Source: Opisthocomus hoazin (taxonomy: Eukaryota > Chordata > Aves > Opisthocomiformes > Opisthocomidae). Taken from it: 64,000 nt of DNA. How positions within the stretch are numbered: the stretch's first letter is position 1; each line of letters opens with the position of its first letter. Under the pieces are notes generated by a model. That model was not told the origin of the DNA. It saw nothing but the letters and a program-made list of their open reading frames with translations, and did not search any database. The stretch spans positions 16,656,417 to 16,720,416 of the forward strand of contig NC_134415.1 in assembly GCF_030867145.1 (NCBI RefSeq). Reading direction: 5' to 3'. The position numbers were made by a program, and so were the translations under genes. Positions 52,801 to 60,977 of the stretch are shown piece after piece.

Positions 52801-53572
52801 AAAGGAAAAACATTACTTAAAATGGAAATCAATGATTTTTTTTTCTCTCCCCATTTGTCTCTCCAAGGACCGGGGGGGGGGGGAATCGCTCTTCTCCCCC
52901 GGCGCAGGGAGAGCCCTGGGCCGGTGCAATTCTGCAAGGACCGCGCCGCGCCAAGCCCGGGGCCCCGGCCCCGCCGCCCCCCGCTCCCGCCCCTTCGCCG
53001 GCGGCGACACGGGCTGACCCCGGGGCACAGCCGGGGGCCGGGCTGCCGCCGAGCGGAGGCCGGGGCCGGGACAGACAACCCCGCCAAGCCGCGGGGACGG
53101 TGGCTGCCGGGGGCGGCGGAGACCCCCCCGCGGCCTGACAGCCCCCGGGGGGGGGTGGGGAGACCCGGACCGAGACCCCTGAGCGCACGGCGGTAGTTAC
53201 CCGGCTGCCGCTGCCGTCTCCGTGCTCGCTCCCCCGGCGGCCTCGGGTCCCCCCGGGCCCGGGTCCTCCCGGCGGCGACGGCAACCTCCTGCTGCGGTGC
53301 GGCGAGGGGGATCGGCGGGAGGCGCCGCGGTGGCCCGACGGGGAGCGGTGGCGGCGCGGCGGGGGACGGGGCGAAGCGGAGCGCGGCGGCGAGGCGGCGG
53401 CGGCGGCGGAGGAGGCGGCGGCGGGCGGCGGCGGGGGAGGCCGGCCGCGGCCAGGCCCCGGCCCCGATGTGCTGGAGCGGGAGGCGCGGGACCCCGACGA
53501 GCCGCCGTCTTTCAGCCGGTGGGAGGAAGACGAGGACGAGGGGCCGGAGCGGCCGCTGCTGGAGCGGTACAT
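25442..53572 (-). CDS. ZNF318: ZNF318, complete (10 coding exons, 2,270 residues)
   Basis: Nuclear matrin-type zinc-finger protein. In mammals it is an androgen-receptor cofactor (TZF) and is needed for IgD expression in mature B cells. Exons at 53201-53572, 47935-48080, 41994-42627, 39476-40900, 35144-35243, 34113-34399, 31034-31237, 30452-30551, 29307-29425 and 25442-28867 sum to 6,813 bases with every junction in phase. Human ZNF318 is about 2,279 residues. Seen: Ser/Arg/Pro-rich N-terminus starting [10 protein letters not shown]; a lysine-rich charged helix (889-970); two C-x2-C-x12-H-x5-H fingers (C1032/C1035/H1048/H1054 and C1102/C1105/H1118/H1124); a conserved block [19 protein letters not shown]; an eight-proline run near 1405; and a long acidic Ser/Thr-rich tail. 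No truncation or frameshift was found. ABCC10 follows head-to-head about 7 kb upstream, as in human. Confidence 0.96.
29307..29425 (-). CDS. ZNF318: ZNF318 coding exon 9 (zinc finger 2)
   Basis: 119 bases, residues 1090-1129. Contains [20 protein letters not shown] with ligands C1102, C1105, H1118 and H1124. Acceptor TTTCAG and donor AAG|GTTGGT. Confidence 0.95.
30452..30551 (-). CDS. ZNF318: ZNF318 coding exon 8
   Basis: 100 bases, residues 1057-1090, the linker between the two fingers ([20 protein letters not shown], then IDKITVPAK). Acceptor AAATAG and donor AAAG|GTACGT. Confidence 0.93.
31034..31237 (-). CDS. ZNF318: ZNF318 coding exon 7 (matrin-type zinc finger 1)
   Basis: 204 bases, residues 989-1056. 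Contains [20 protein letters not shown] and the zinc ligands C1032, C1035, H1048 and H1054 in the spacing C-x2-C-x12-H-x5-H typical of U1/matrin RNA-binding fingers. Confidence 0.96.
34113..34399 (-). CDS. ZNF318: ZNF318 coding exon 6
   Basis: 287 bases, residues 893-988. Encodes [20 protein letters not shown], then a coiled-coil-like segment and [18 protein letters not shown]. Acceptor GGCTCAG and donor AAG|GTAAAG. Confidence 0.94.
35144..35243 (-). CDS. ZNF318: ZNF318 coding exon 5
   Basis: 100 bases, residues 860-893. Acceptor GTTTAG and donor CAAG|GTACAG. Encodes a highly charged helix, with [20 protein letters not shown] followed by [11 protein letters not shown]. Confidence 0.93.
36264..36453. 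repeat. minisatellite-like tandem repeat, about 46-47 bp unit
   Basis: Two clear copies at about 36316-36361 and 36363-36408 share gagcagtgaatcgggacgac / gagcagtgagctgggccgat at the same position. One degraded copy on each side keeps a 'ggcgtgact / ggagtcgca' box at the same spacing. It is more CpG-rich than the surrounding intron. Function and family unknown. Confidence 0.55.
36560..36921. repeat. unassigned repeat-like sequence next to the LTR
   Basis: The stretch through gaagtccgaatccagcctca and actgaggctcctctctgagc has the feel of an avian LTR-element fossil. I cannot name the family, and unique sequence is possible. Treated as a broken fossil at most. Confidence 0.25.
36922..37531 (+). 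mobile_element. solo LTR, avian ERVL-type (fossil)
   Basis: Begins TGTCCTGGTTTTGGCTAGGA, the characteristic start of bird ERVL LTRs, and ends near ...taagccatgata. Internal LTR landmarks are in order, including the late purine-rich gaaggggaggagtgagcaag. No internal coding region is attached. The flanks acagc / ccagc are a possible, slightly diverged 5-bp target duplication. It lies in antisense orientation inside ZNF318 intron 4. It is degraded, so moderately old. Confidence 0.8.
38003..38611 (+). mobile_element. CR1 LINE, 5'-truncated
   Basis: Recognisable ORF2 3' end and 3' UTR: tactgcatccagctctgggg, ctgttcagcctggagaagag, gaaacactggaacaggctga and gtgtccctgcccatggcagg. It ends with attctatgattctatg, the CR1 terminal octamer repeat. 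Reading frames are interrupted, so the copy is dead. It lies in intron 4 of ZNF318, opposite to the gene. Confidence 0.95.
38985..39130 (-). mobile_element. older CR1 LINE fragment, antisense
   Basis: Plus-strand text gcccattgcctcttgtcctg and catcccttcaggtatttata is the reverse complement of the CR1 ORF2 3' region. It is diverged from the 38.0 kb copy and lies about 370 bases away in the opposite orientation. Confidence 0.85.
39476..40900 (-). CDS. ZNF318: ZNF318 coding exon 4
   Basis: 1,425 bases, 475 codons, residues 385-859. Acceptor CTTTCAG and donor AAG|GTGAGT. Contains the conserved blocks [40 protein letters not shown] and [20 protein letters not shown], then a Pro/Tyr-rich stretch ending in a basic KNRAAQKQK helix. 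Confidence 0.96.
40901..41993. other. ZNF318 intron 3
   Basis: 1.1 kb, A/T-rich. Nothing is recognised beyond the microsatellite next to its donor. Confidence 0.7.
41969..41986. repeat. (ACAG)n microsatellite at a splice donor
   Basis: About four ACAG units. On the transcript this is a CUGU tract starting about eight bases into ZNF318 intron 3. Confidence 0.85.
41994..42627 (-). CDS. ZNF318: ZNF318 coding exon 3
   Basis: 634 bases, residues 173-384. Encodes the Arg/Glu-rich segment with [20 protein letters not shown], the [18 protein letters not shown]-type charged block and [17 protein letters not shown] (CTGT)n tract starts a few bases inside the following intron. Confidence 0.95.
42628..47934. 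other. ZNF318 intron 2
   Basis: 5.3 kb intron. It contains one CR1 copy at 45.1-45.6 kb (listed separately). I see no further exon or RNA gene. Confidence 0.7.
45117..45559 (+). mobile_element. CR1 LINE, 5'-truncated, ORF2 tail still open
   Basis: The frame at 45123-45470 encodes [20 protein letters not shown], then [20 protein letters not shown] and a natural stop. It is followed by the CR1 3' UTR (gtcccttccaacccctacta) and three terminal attctgtg units. The last 115 codons of ORF2 have no interruption, so this is the youngest-looking CR1 in the window. It is opposite in orientation to ZNF318. Confidence 0.96.
47935..48080 (-). CDS. ZNF318: ZNF318 coding exon 2
   Basis: 146 bases, residues 125-173. 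Acceptor TTTACAG and donor CAG|GTATGG. Encodes [12 protein letters not shown] and [19 protein letters not shown], strongly like human ZNF318. Confidence 0.95.
48081..53200. other. ZNF318 intron 1
   Basis: 5.1 kb intron, A/T-rich until it enters the CpG island at about 52.86 kb. No repeat copy or exon recognised. Confidence 0.65.
53201..53572 (-). CDS. ZNF318: ZNF318 coding exon 1
   Basis: Residues 1-124. ATG at 53572-53570 has A at -3. Encodes the low-complexity Ser/Arg/Pro N-terminus including [20 protein letters not shown], as in mammalian ZNF318. Donor CGG|GTAACT. It lies inside a CpG island. Confidence 0.93.
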
Positions 53573-53656
53573 GATGGCGCCCGCGTCCCGGGGGTCCCGG
53601 CGGCCTGCGCGGGCGCCCCAGCTCCTCTGACCCGGCCCCCCCCACCCCCCGGTCCC

Positions 53657-53682
53657 CGGCTGCCCCCCCCCCCCCCCCCCGG
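53657..53682. repeat. C homopolymer
   Basis: A run of about 18 C residues just upstream of the ZNF318 start codon. Its exact length is likely to be uncertain in sequencing. Confidence 0.8.
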
Positions 53683-53803
53683 CCTCCCGCGCCTGCGCGC
53701 CGCCGGCCGCCCTGCGCGCGCTCCCGAGGCGGGCACCCCCGGGCACGGCGGGGGCGGGGTGAGCCCGGGCCGGGGAGGGAGCGGGGGGCGGGGACGCCCG
53801 CAC

Positions 53804-53834
53804 AAAATGGCGGCCGCCGGTCGGCGGTCACGTG
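53804..53834. promoter_or_regulatory. YY1-type site and E-box in ZNF318 promoter
   Basis: AAAATGGCGGCC at 53804-53815 matches the YY1 core. TCACGTG at 53828-53834 matches the USF/MITF-type E-box. Both lie about 230-260 bases upstream of the ZNF318 start codon. Confidence 0.5.
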
Positions 53835-54190
53835 TGGCGGGGCGGGCCGCAGCGCGGCGGGAGGCGGGTGCTGTCGCCGTGCTCGGCGGTGCGGGGAGCC
53901 GCTTCCTTCCCTCCCCCGCCCGTGGTCCCCGGGGGGGCTGTGAGGGGACACGCTCGGGTGCGCGCAGGGGGGGCGGCTCCATCCTGTTTGCTTCCCGCTC
54001 CCGGTCGGGAGAGCGGGCGGGGGGCGAAGGCTGGTCTGGGGGGAAGCTTCGCCGAGGAGGCTGTGGGGGTGCTCCCCTCACGGAGGTTGAGGGGAGCCGC
54101 TGAGGGGCGGGTGGCGGTGGGCCTCGGCCGGGCCTTGCCGCAGCTTGGTGCGCCCGCTGCCGCAGCAGCCGCTCGAGGTCGGCGCCGGAA

Positions 54191-57100
54191 GAAAAGGGGA
54201 TTTGGGTTTTTTTTATTTTGCCCGCACTGTGCTGTGGAGCTTGTCGGTACGGGTGGCAGCCGTAGGCAGAAGCGTGTTCAAGAGCGATCCTCGGCTGCTC
54301 AGTGAGGCGATGCTGAGCCCGAGCCTCCAGCTCAGAAAATTTCTCAATAGATTTACTTGCTGTGACTGCTGGGATGTCGCGATAGGGTGGAATCGCTTCC
54401 CGCCTCCTTGCTCTCCTCACCTGAGCACCTGCTACCGACCATGCTTAGTGCAGGCAAGTGAGCGTGACAGTTTCGATTCTCATAAGCGAAGCGTGAAACG
54501 TTTCTCTTATTTCGTGCTGGGGGCTGTCACCCATGAGGAGGAGAAGAAAATTAATGTAGAGAAATGAAGGCTCCGATAAAGTTCTCCCATTTCCTGACTT
54601 TCTGAGCCTTTATATCTTTTTTAGAAACTGGGAGAAGTTTTGTGCATTAGGTTTGTATTTTATTATTAGCTGGATGACATGTGAGGGCTTGTATTTGAAG
54701 ACAGCAGACAATTTTTGCAGACTTGGATGAAATTTTGCCTGTGATTTTTTTTTGAGAATGTATTTGCTGGAACGTAGCACCATTTGAAGCGTACTAGTTA
54801 CGGTACTGGCAACAAAGAGCAGCAGGCTGATGGGTGGAGGGTCCATCGGATACTATAATAAGGTATATCTGCTGGGAGTGGTTGGGTACAATTGTGTATT
54901 AAAACTAGCTGTCCCACCCTGACATTTTCTGAGTGAGTGCACCACTACACAGGCTCAGGAAACGCGTGTGGTATGCCAGTTGTGAAAATAAGCACGAGCT
55001 ATTTAAAGATTATCTTATTTTCCGTTACCATTGTCCACTCCTCCCCCTTCTCTCCTAAGGTTGATAATGTTCATCAGTGACTTTAATTCAGTTATGAGTA
55101 TCCTGGATTAAGAATTTCATCTTTAAAGATGCCCAGCAGACTGCAAATCTGTTTCTGGAGTGAGCAAAATGCAAGGACAGTGGAGGCAATGGATACTCAA
55201 CCTGTTCCAACTAACTACCCTAAGCAGCAGACTTCATGACACTCAGAGAGGCACAGAGCTGTGCTTTACGATAACTACCAAACTGATGTGTACGTAGGAG
55301 TTTCCACTCTGGTTTTGTATTGTAGATCACATCAAAGTAGTTTATCACTATGAGGAATATACTGTTATTCCAAATGCGTTCTGTTTATTCATTAAAAGGA
55401 AAACCACGTTGTCATGCTTTAATGTCAGGTGTCTGCATCAAGCCCTCAGTTTCACCAACTGAAATAAGTGAAAACAGCCTAGTGAGAGGGAGAAAATGGA
55501 CTTGTTTGGATTTGGACTTCTCAGCTGTGCTCTTGCTTTCTTTACATTGATTTTAAAAACTGGTTTTAAACCACAGTTTGGCTTCAAAGCAGTCAAGAAT
55601 AAAAAGCCACAAACCCAAGAAACCCATCAAGTTTTTGGTTTTTTTTTTCTGTCAGAGTTTATATAAAGTTAGGCGTATAATATCTAAAAGCTTTGTAAAA
55701 TGCCAGAGCGTGAAAATATTTTCTAACTTTTTTTCTTTGTATCCAAAGTAGGTCTACAGGAGATGTCCTGGTGGTTTCTGGTGATAGATTTCAGTGGCAT
55801 TTGGAAGGTGAAGGAATCCAGATACCAATAACTAATCAGAAAGTTCATTGAAATGTCTGTTTGCACACCAGTAAGTAAACTGCTCGAGGGAGGAATGGTA
55901 AAAAGAAAACAGTCAGCCTGTGTGTTGTGGTGTTAAAAGGGTTCAGAAGAGAAAAATTCCATTTGCTGGAGAAAAATACTTGACTGACTGGCACTCATTA
56001 GCGTTTTGTAGCACCCTGTCATCTTACTGAGCATTGCTTTACAATTACAAACTCATTCTGTAGTAGCTGTAGTGTCACCTTTCAATCACATACCTTACTG
56101 AGTTATGCTTTTAAAGGGACTGAGCACCCATACTGAGGTTCAGTTAAATTGAAATTTGGGCTCAGTGGTGCAGAGCAAATAAAGAGTTTTCACCTCTTTG
56201 CAAGAGGAAGCACTACAGTTTGTCTTGGGGACTGAAAAAGTCGGGCAAGGTCCTTACCTGCTTTGCAGAGTTTTTTGTAATACTCCTGTGACTGGTGCTC
56301 CAGACTCTCACTAGAAAAAGGAGGTGCCAGTGAGTCTGCTCTGCTACAGGTTCAGCTCCTAAATTCCTCTCTCAAATTCCAGAGCTCATCTTTGAACTTG
56401 CAATTAGCTGCTGCTTGAAGAGATTTTAGCTAATTGGATGCTGAGGGCAATGTTGCAGCAATAAGCTGTCTCTGAATTCGCATTAGGCCTCAAATAAGAG
56501 AGCAAATGACATTGAGAAAGCAAAGAACAGAATGAGAAAAGTTAGCATTAGGTCACTATGAACAAGTAAACAGAAATCAGAATTGAAGTTAATTCAGGTT
56601 AGACCGTTAGGTTAAAAAGCAGTACAGTAACAAAAAAAGCATGAGACCTTAATTACAATTTTTTACCTGCTTACATCTGAGTCAAGACTGGATGAGCGTG
56701 AGACAACCAGGCAGCACTCCCTCTAATGTTAAATGACTAGGCTACTCATAAGAACAGAGACAATTTCTGTGTTTTTATGACAAAATGAGTGTTCTTGTGA
56801 GAAGGCAGGGTGGAAGATACTCCTCTGTCTTCTGAACTTTGCATTAAATTTTACCCTGGAAAATGGCGCAAAATATGTATGTTGTGTCTTCAGGTCCAGG
56901 CAGAGCAGCCTGTTCATGAAAAATTCTGGACTGAGCCAAATAATCAAGCCTTCCTTGGTCATAGCGTCATGGAATTTGAGGATGGTTCAGCTGATAGCAG
57001 AGCCCCGGCAGGGAGCACAGAAGACGCATCCAAACAGACACTTGCTTTCCAAGATTTTTACATCTATAATTATAAGGCTGATATTTCTGAATTTAAGGCT

Positions 57101-59150
57101 TGCCTCAGCTGGTTTTTGTTTCAGCTCGATATTACTCTTAGCTGGGAAGCAGAATGGGCATGCAGCCTACACTTGTTCCCTGACTCCAAGTCCTGGGAGG
57201 GGTATTAATTAATCTGTTACAAAATAAACTCGTAAGAGAAGGGTGGGAGGGGGGCCAGTCTGCCTTTGCCACATAGCTCTACCTCGCTGTGGGTGTATCA
57301 GTCTAGAGCATTAAGAAACTCTGGATAATAGACAATGAATAAAATCTGGCCTGCATTGACCTGTGGGGATGGATTAAATTAAACCTGATGTTAGGTGGGT
57401 TTTTTCCGTTTTGAATACTCTGATTTTTTTTTTTAATGTCAGGTGTATGATTATTTATAGTGCGCAGGGTACTTTGTAAGCAATGTACCCACAAGCCTGT
57501 ACTGCACATGGCGCACATCTCAAATGGGTCAAATACCTAGCAGTAAATATCACAGGCAGCAACATTCAGGAAGAAGGGAAATAGCCAAAAGTAAGCATGA
57601 AAAGGAGCAATGTGTATTCAGGTTCTTGCCTTGCTACTATTTAAATATATTTATGCAGAACAGACACCAGTGCTTTCAGATCAGTAAGGGTGGATTGGTA
57701 TTCTCTTAGGGTTCCTTTTTTTTAATACGCTGTATGTTTGTTTTCCTGTATGAGTGTAGCTAATGCTGCCTGGAGCAAAAAGGGATTCATGGCATCTGAA
57801 AGCTGTCCATCTTTCAGTTGAAGGGGAAAAGTTCACAGCTTTTAAACATGGAGAGATTAGGATCCACAAGCAAGCAGAATGTAGCATGTGAGAAAGGAGA
57901 ACACTAGAACACGATGTGGCCGAAGTAGAAAAGCTCTGAGGGTGGTGAGATCGAGAGAGAGGGTCTTTGTCCTGATATCTAAGAACTTCTCTGGTATCTT
58001 TTTAAGTCAGGAGCAGTGGTTGATTTTCTCTGAGTGGTTGTTTGTTTTGTTTGTTTCATTTAGAAATAAAAGACCATGAAATCTGAAAGTTTCATTCATG
58101 TGCAGCTCATGCTTCAGCCTCACACATCCTCTGTTTGCTGTTTTGAGAGTTTGCTCCTTTCACAGCATTTTTTTTAAAGGGAAGCTTCCTTGAGCAGAGA
58201 GGACATAAAACTCACTATTAAAGCCTTTACACGAAAGTTTATTCTAGAAACTTTCAGTGACCTGTGGGAGACAGAGCAGGCTGGCAAAGTACACACAGTG
58301 TACAGCATCAGTAGCTAGCTTGGTGGTGAAAAGGCAGCCTTGCAACTGTGACACACAGGCAAAGGGTACTTTGAGGGCTTTGAGAAACCAGAATCCTTGG
58401 AGATGGCTTAGGAAAACTGCACTGTCCTCCTGCTCCTTTCAAGGAGACTGTGATTAGATGGTACCGTGGCCTCCAAGCTCTTGTTCTTATCTCTACTGCT
58501 TCACACTCCCTCAGCCAGATTGCTCTGTTTTCTCAGAAAGGAATGTTGCTGATACTTTCCTTCCTCAGCACCCCACTGATAACGCTGGAAGCTCAGAGAA
58601 TGTGTTATTGTACCTCTGAGGAGCTGTGTGTTGAAAGTAAAGTTTGCTGCCTGTGGTGAATTATTTACAGGGAGATGCCAATTGTCCCTGGCAAGAGAGG
58701 AGGGTTGGGGAAAGTGGAGTGTCCAGAGCATCTGCTGCAAGATCCCCGTAACAGCTGAAATCGCCAGGCGTTGTGTGGTGGCATTTACCACATGCTCCTG
58801 TTATTGTGTAAATCTGGAGGGGAGGAGGCTGGATGTCCTCTGGGGTTCGTTTCCTTGCAGCTGGAAAGCTGAGCACTTACTCGCCCTGCAGTGACACATG
58901 CTCTGGTAGTAAAAACCGAGTGTTGTATTTGGGGATGCTGCTTGCACGTGTGTGTTTATGCTCTGGACAAACATAGTCACTGCGCACAACAGAGGTAAAA
59001 AAAAGAGTGGATTTGTTCAGCGTGCGTTATTCAGATGATTGTATTAGGTTAACACGATGGTCTTGCTTTGCTTGGCTATGACTGCGCTAGGAGAGCTCTG
59101 CCGCTTTGGGTACGCCAGCCTGTTGTTGGGGAAGTGCTCTTATAGTAACA
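54191..59150. other. intergenic interval between ZNF318 and ABCC10
   Basis: About 5 kb separating two divergent promoters. No coding exon, RNA gene or recognisable repeat copy seen; open frames are short and lack family resemblance. Confidence 0.65.
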
Positions 59151-60400
59151 TCATCTGCTACGCGCAGTGACCGCCGTACCCACAGCAGCGCTTCTACACC
59201 CGCGGAAGCGGTGCCGGTGCGACTGATGGCAGCGCATGGTCCTGTGCCTGGCGGGCGCGAGGGGCTCGCTGGCTGCCAAATATGGCGGGAGGATGAGGGA
59301 TAAGTAAGATCACCGGGAAGGAGCTAGAGGAATCTGGGTGATAAATCACGTTTGTTCACGACTGGGGACTGGTTTTTGGTTTGTTTTTACCTAGAAGATA
59401 AAAGTCTGAACGAGCGGTGCGTGTTTGATTCCATTGCTTCTCCTCATCTCGGCCCCGGGCTTTTGACCGAACCGCCGAACTCCCTTGGGCCCGCCGGCGG
59501 CACGGCGCTGTGACGGCCGCTGGGCTGGCGCTGCCTGGGGGGAGACAGCAGCCGCTCCCAACCGCGGGGCCCCCGTCCGTCGCCTCACCGGCAGCCCGCG
59601 GCCGGGCCTGGGCCGGCGCCTGGCGCTCCCGCCTCCGGGCAGCCTCCCTGGTCCGCGCCGTCCGGTTTGACTCGCGCCCTCATTTCGCTGCCGCCGGCTG
59701 GTACCCGGCCCCGGCCCCGCGGTGTGTCCCTCCGGCCCTTGTCCCGGTACCGGCACCCGCGCTGCCCACTGGACCGGACCCGTCCCGCCCGCCAGGGCTG
59801 CAGCGGGTCCTCCCGCCCCCAAGGGGGCGCACCTCCTCCCTCTGCGGTGAGCGCGGAGGCGGGACGAGACGAGGTACGGCGGGGGGCAGGGGTCAAACTT
59901 CGGGGTGGGAAGGGGTGGCGGGAGTGGCGCGGGGGGGTCCGCGGTGGGGTCTCCGGTGGGCCCCGCCCGCTGCAGGCCACGCGCCGGCCTCTCCGCCTGC
60001 CGCGCGGCCCAGCGGGGCGGTCCGCAGGGCGGGCCTCAGCCAGGGCTGCCCTGCACCGGGGGCTGTAACGGTGCGGGCCGGGAGGGCCGCCGTGACAGGG
60101 CCCCGTCCCCTGGCGGCGGTGCTGCAGAGCCCCGCTCCCGCCTGCCGAGCTCGGCCCCGCGCCCAGCCGGTGGCTCTCAGCCGGTGCTGGGCCGGAGGTG
60201 GGACCCGCTGGGGCGAACAAAGGAATCGCCATGAAGCCGGGGGCTTCCCCGGTGTCCTGCGGCATACAGGGACCGAGTCTTGCTGGCTTCCCTGCCCCGC
60301 GTAGCTTGGAGGGCCGCCGGCATCCCCCCGCGATCCGGAGGGCGTTTAGTGCTGCCCGCTGTCCCGAGGAGTACCGCTGCGGGAATTGTTTGCAAGGTGG
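59150..60400. promoter_or_regulatory. CpG islands / ABCC10 promoter region
   Basis: A small CpG-rich patch at 59.15-59.3 kb is followed by a strong island at about 59.45-60.35 kb. They lie directly upstream of the first ABCC10 coding exon and must contain its 5' non-coding exon. No TATA box seen. Confidence 0.8.
59276..59287 (+). promoter_or_regulatory. perfect CArG box overlapping a YY1-type core
   Basis: CCAAATATGG fits the SRF consensus CC(A/T)6GG exactly. The overlapping AAATATGGCGG fits the YY1 core. Confidence 0.45.
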
Positions 60401-60780
60401 AAATATAATTGGTAGAGTAGTGTTTAAGCAGCTCAAAATATTTTCCAGAGCGATCAATGGAAAGGCGAATGCTTCCTGATGTTAGTTTCAAAGGATGAAC
60501 TGGCCGTGGAAGAAAATCAGTCTGGAAATAAGCAGAAAGCTTCAAATTCCCAAAGCGCTAAAATCCCAGGGTGACTTAAGGGGGCAAACAACACAATTTA
60601 TTGTAAGCTGGAGCTTTATAATTTTGTAGAGTAGATGATACGGTAGCAAGTGCGCAATGGTGGGGCCTGGACGGCGTGACCCAGGAAGCCACGTGTTCAT
60701 TTCTTATTGCAGTCCTCCTTGGACTGGGACTTTACTTTTTTCATTTTGCACCTCATGCTGGGTTTTGTTTTCTACCTTAG
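59846..60780 (+). other. ABCC10: probable ABCC10 5' UTR intron
   Basis: A good acceptor (ttttctaccttag) ends at 60780, before the exon that carries the start codon, so a non-coding first exon is needed. A candidate donor is GCG|GTGAGC at 59846; another is GAG|GTACGG near 59872. The donor choice is uncertain. Confidence 0.45.
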
Positions 60781-60977
60781 GAGCTCTTGTCTCTCATATT
60801 GAATTGGCAGCAAAGGATGGAGAACATCCTGGCTGGTTTGTGTGGGACCAGCCCAGAAGATCCACTCCCTGTGTGGGTTCATGGCAGCGTTGGCCATTGC
60901 TTTAATCAGCTGACATTAAATGTGATTCCTCATGTGATCCTTGCAGTGGTCAGTGCCTGCTTCCTTGGCACTCCAAG
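60781..60977 (+). CDS. ABCC10: ABCC10 exon with start codon
   Basis: Acceptor at 60780; 36 bases of 5' UTR precede the ATG at 60817. It encodes 53 codons plus two bases, ending VVSACFLGTP, with donor CCAAG|GTATGA. Confidence 0.93.

Larger units (their letters stand above)
52868..54190. promoter_or_regulatory. CpG island / ZNF318 promoter
   Basis: Very G+C- and CpG-rich block covering exon 1 of ZNF318, the start of intron 1 and about 600 bases upstream. No TATA box was seen. It contains an AAAATGGCGGCC YY1-type site and a TCACGTG E-box upstream of the start codon. Long open frames on both strands here are composition artefacts, apart from exon 1 itself. Confidence 0.88.

Noticed and set aside
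52752-54420. Open frames of about 300-400 codons around the ZNF318 promoter
   Set aside because: Composition artefacts of a CpG island; the real coding part is the frame beginning [10 protein letters not shown] at 53572.
59510-60457. Open frames of 264 and 290 codons upstream of ABCC10
   Set aside because: CpG-island artefacts overlapping on opposite strands, without domains; the splice acceptor at 60780 shows that this region is promoter and 5' non-coding exon/intron.
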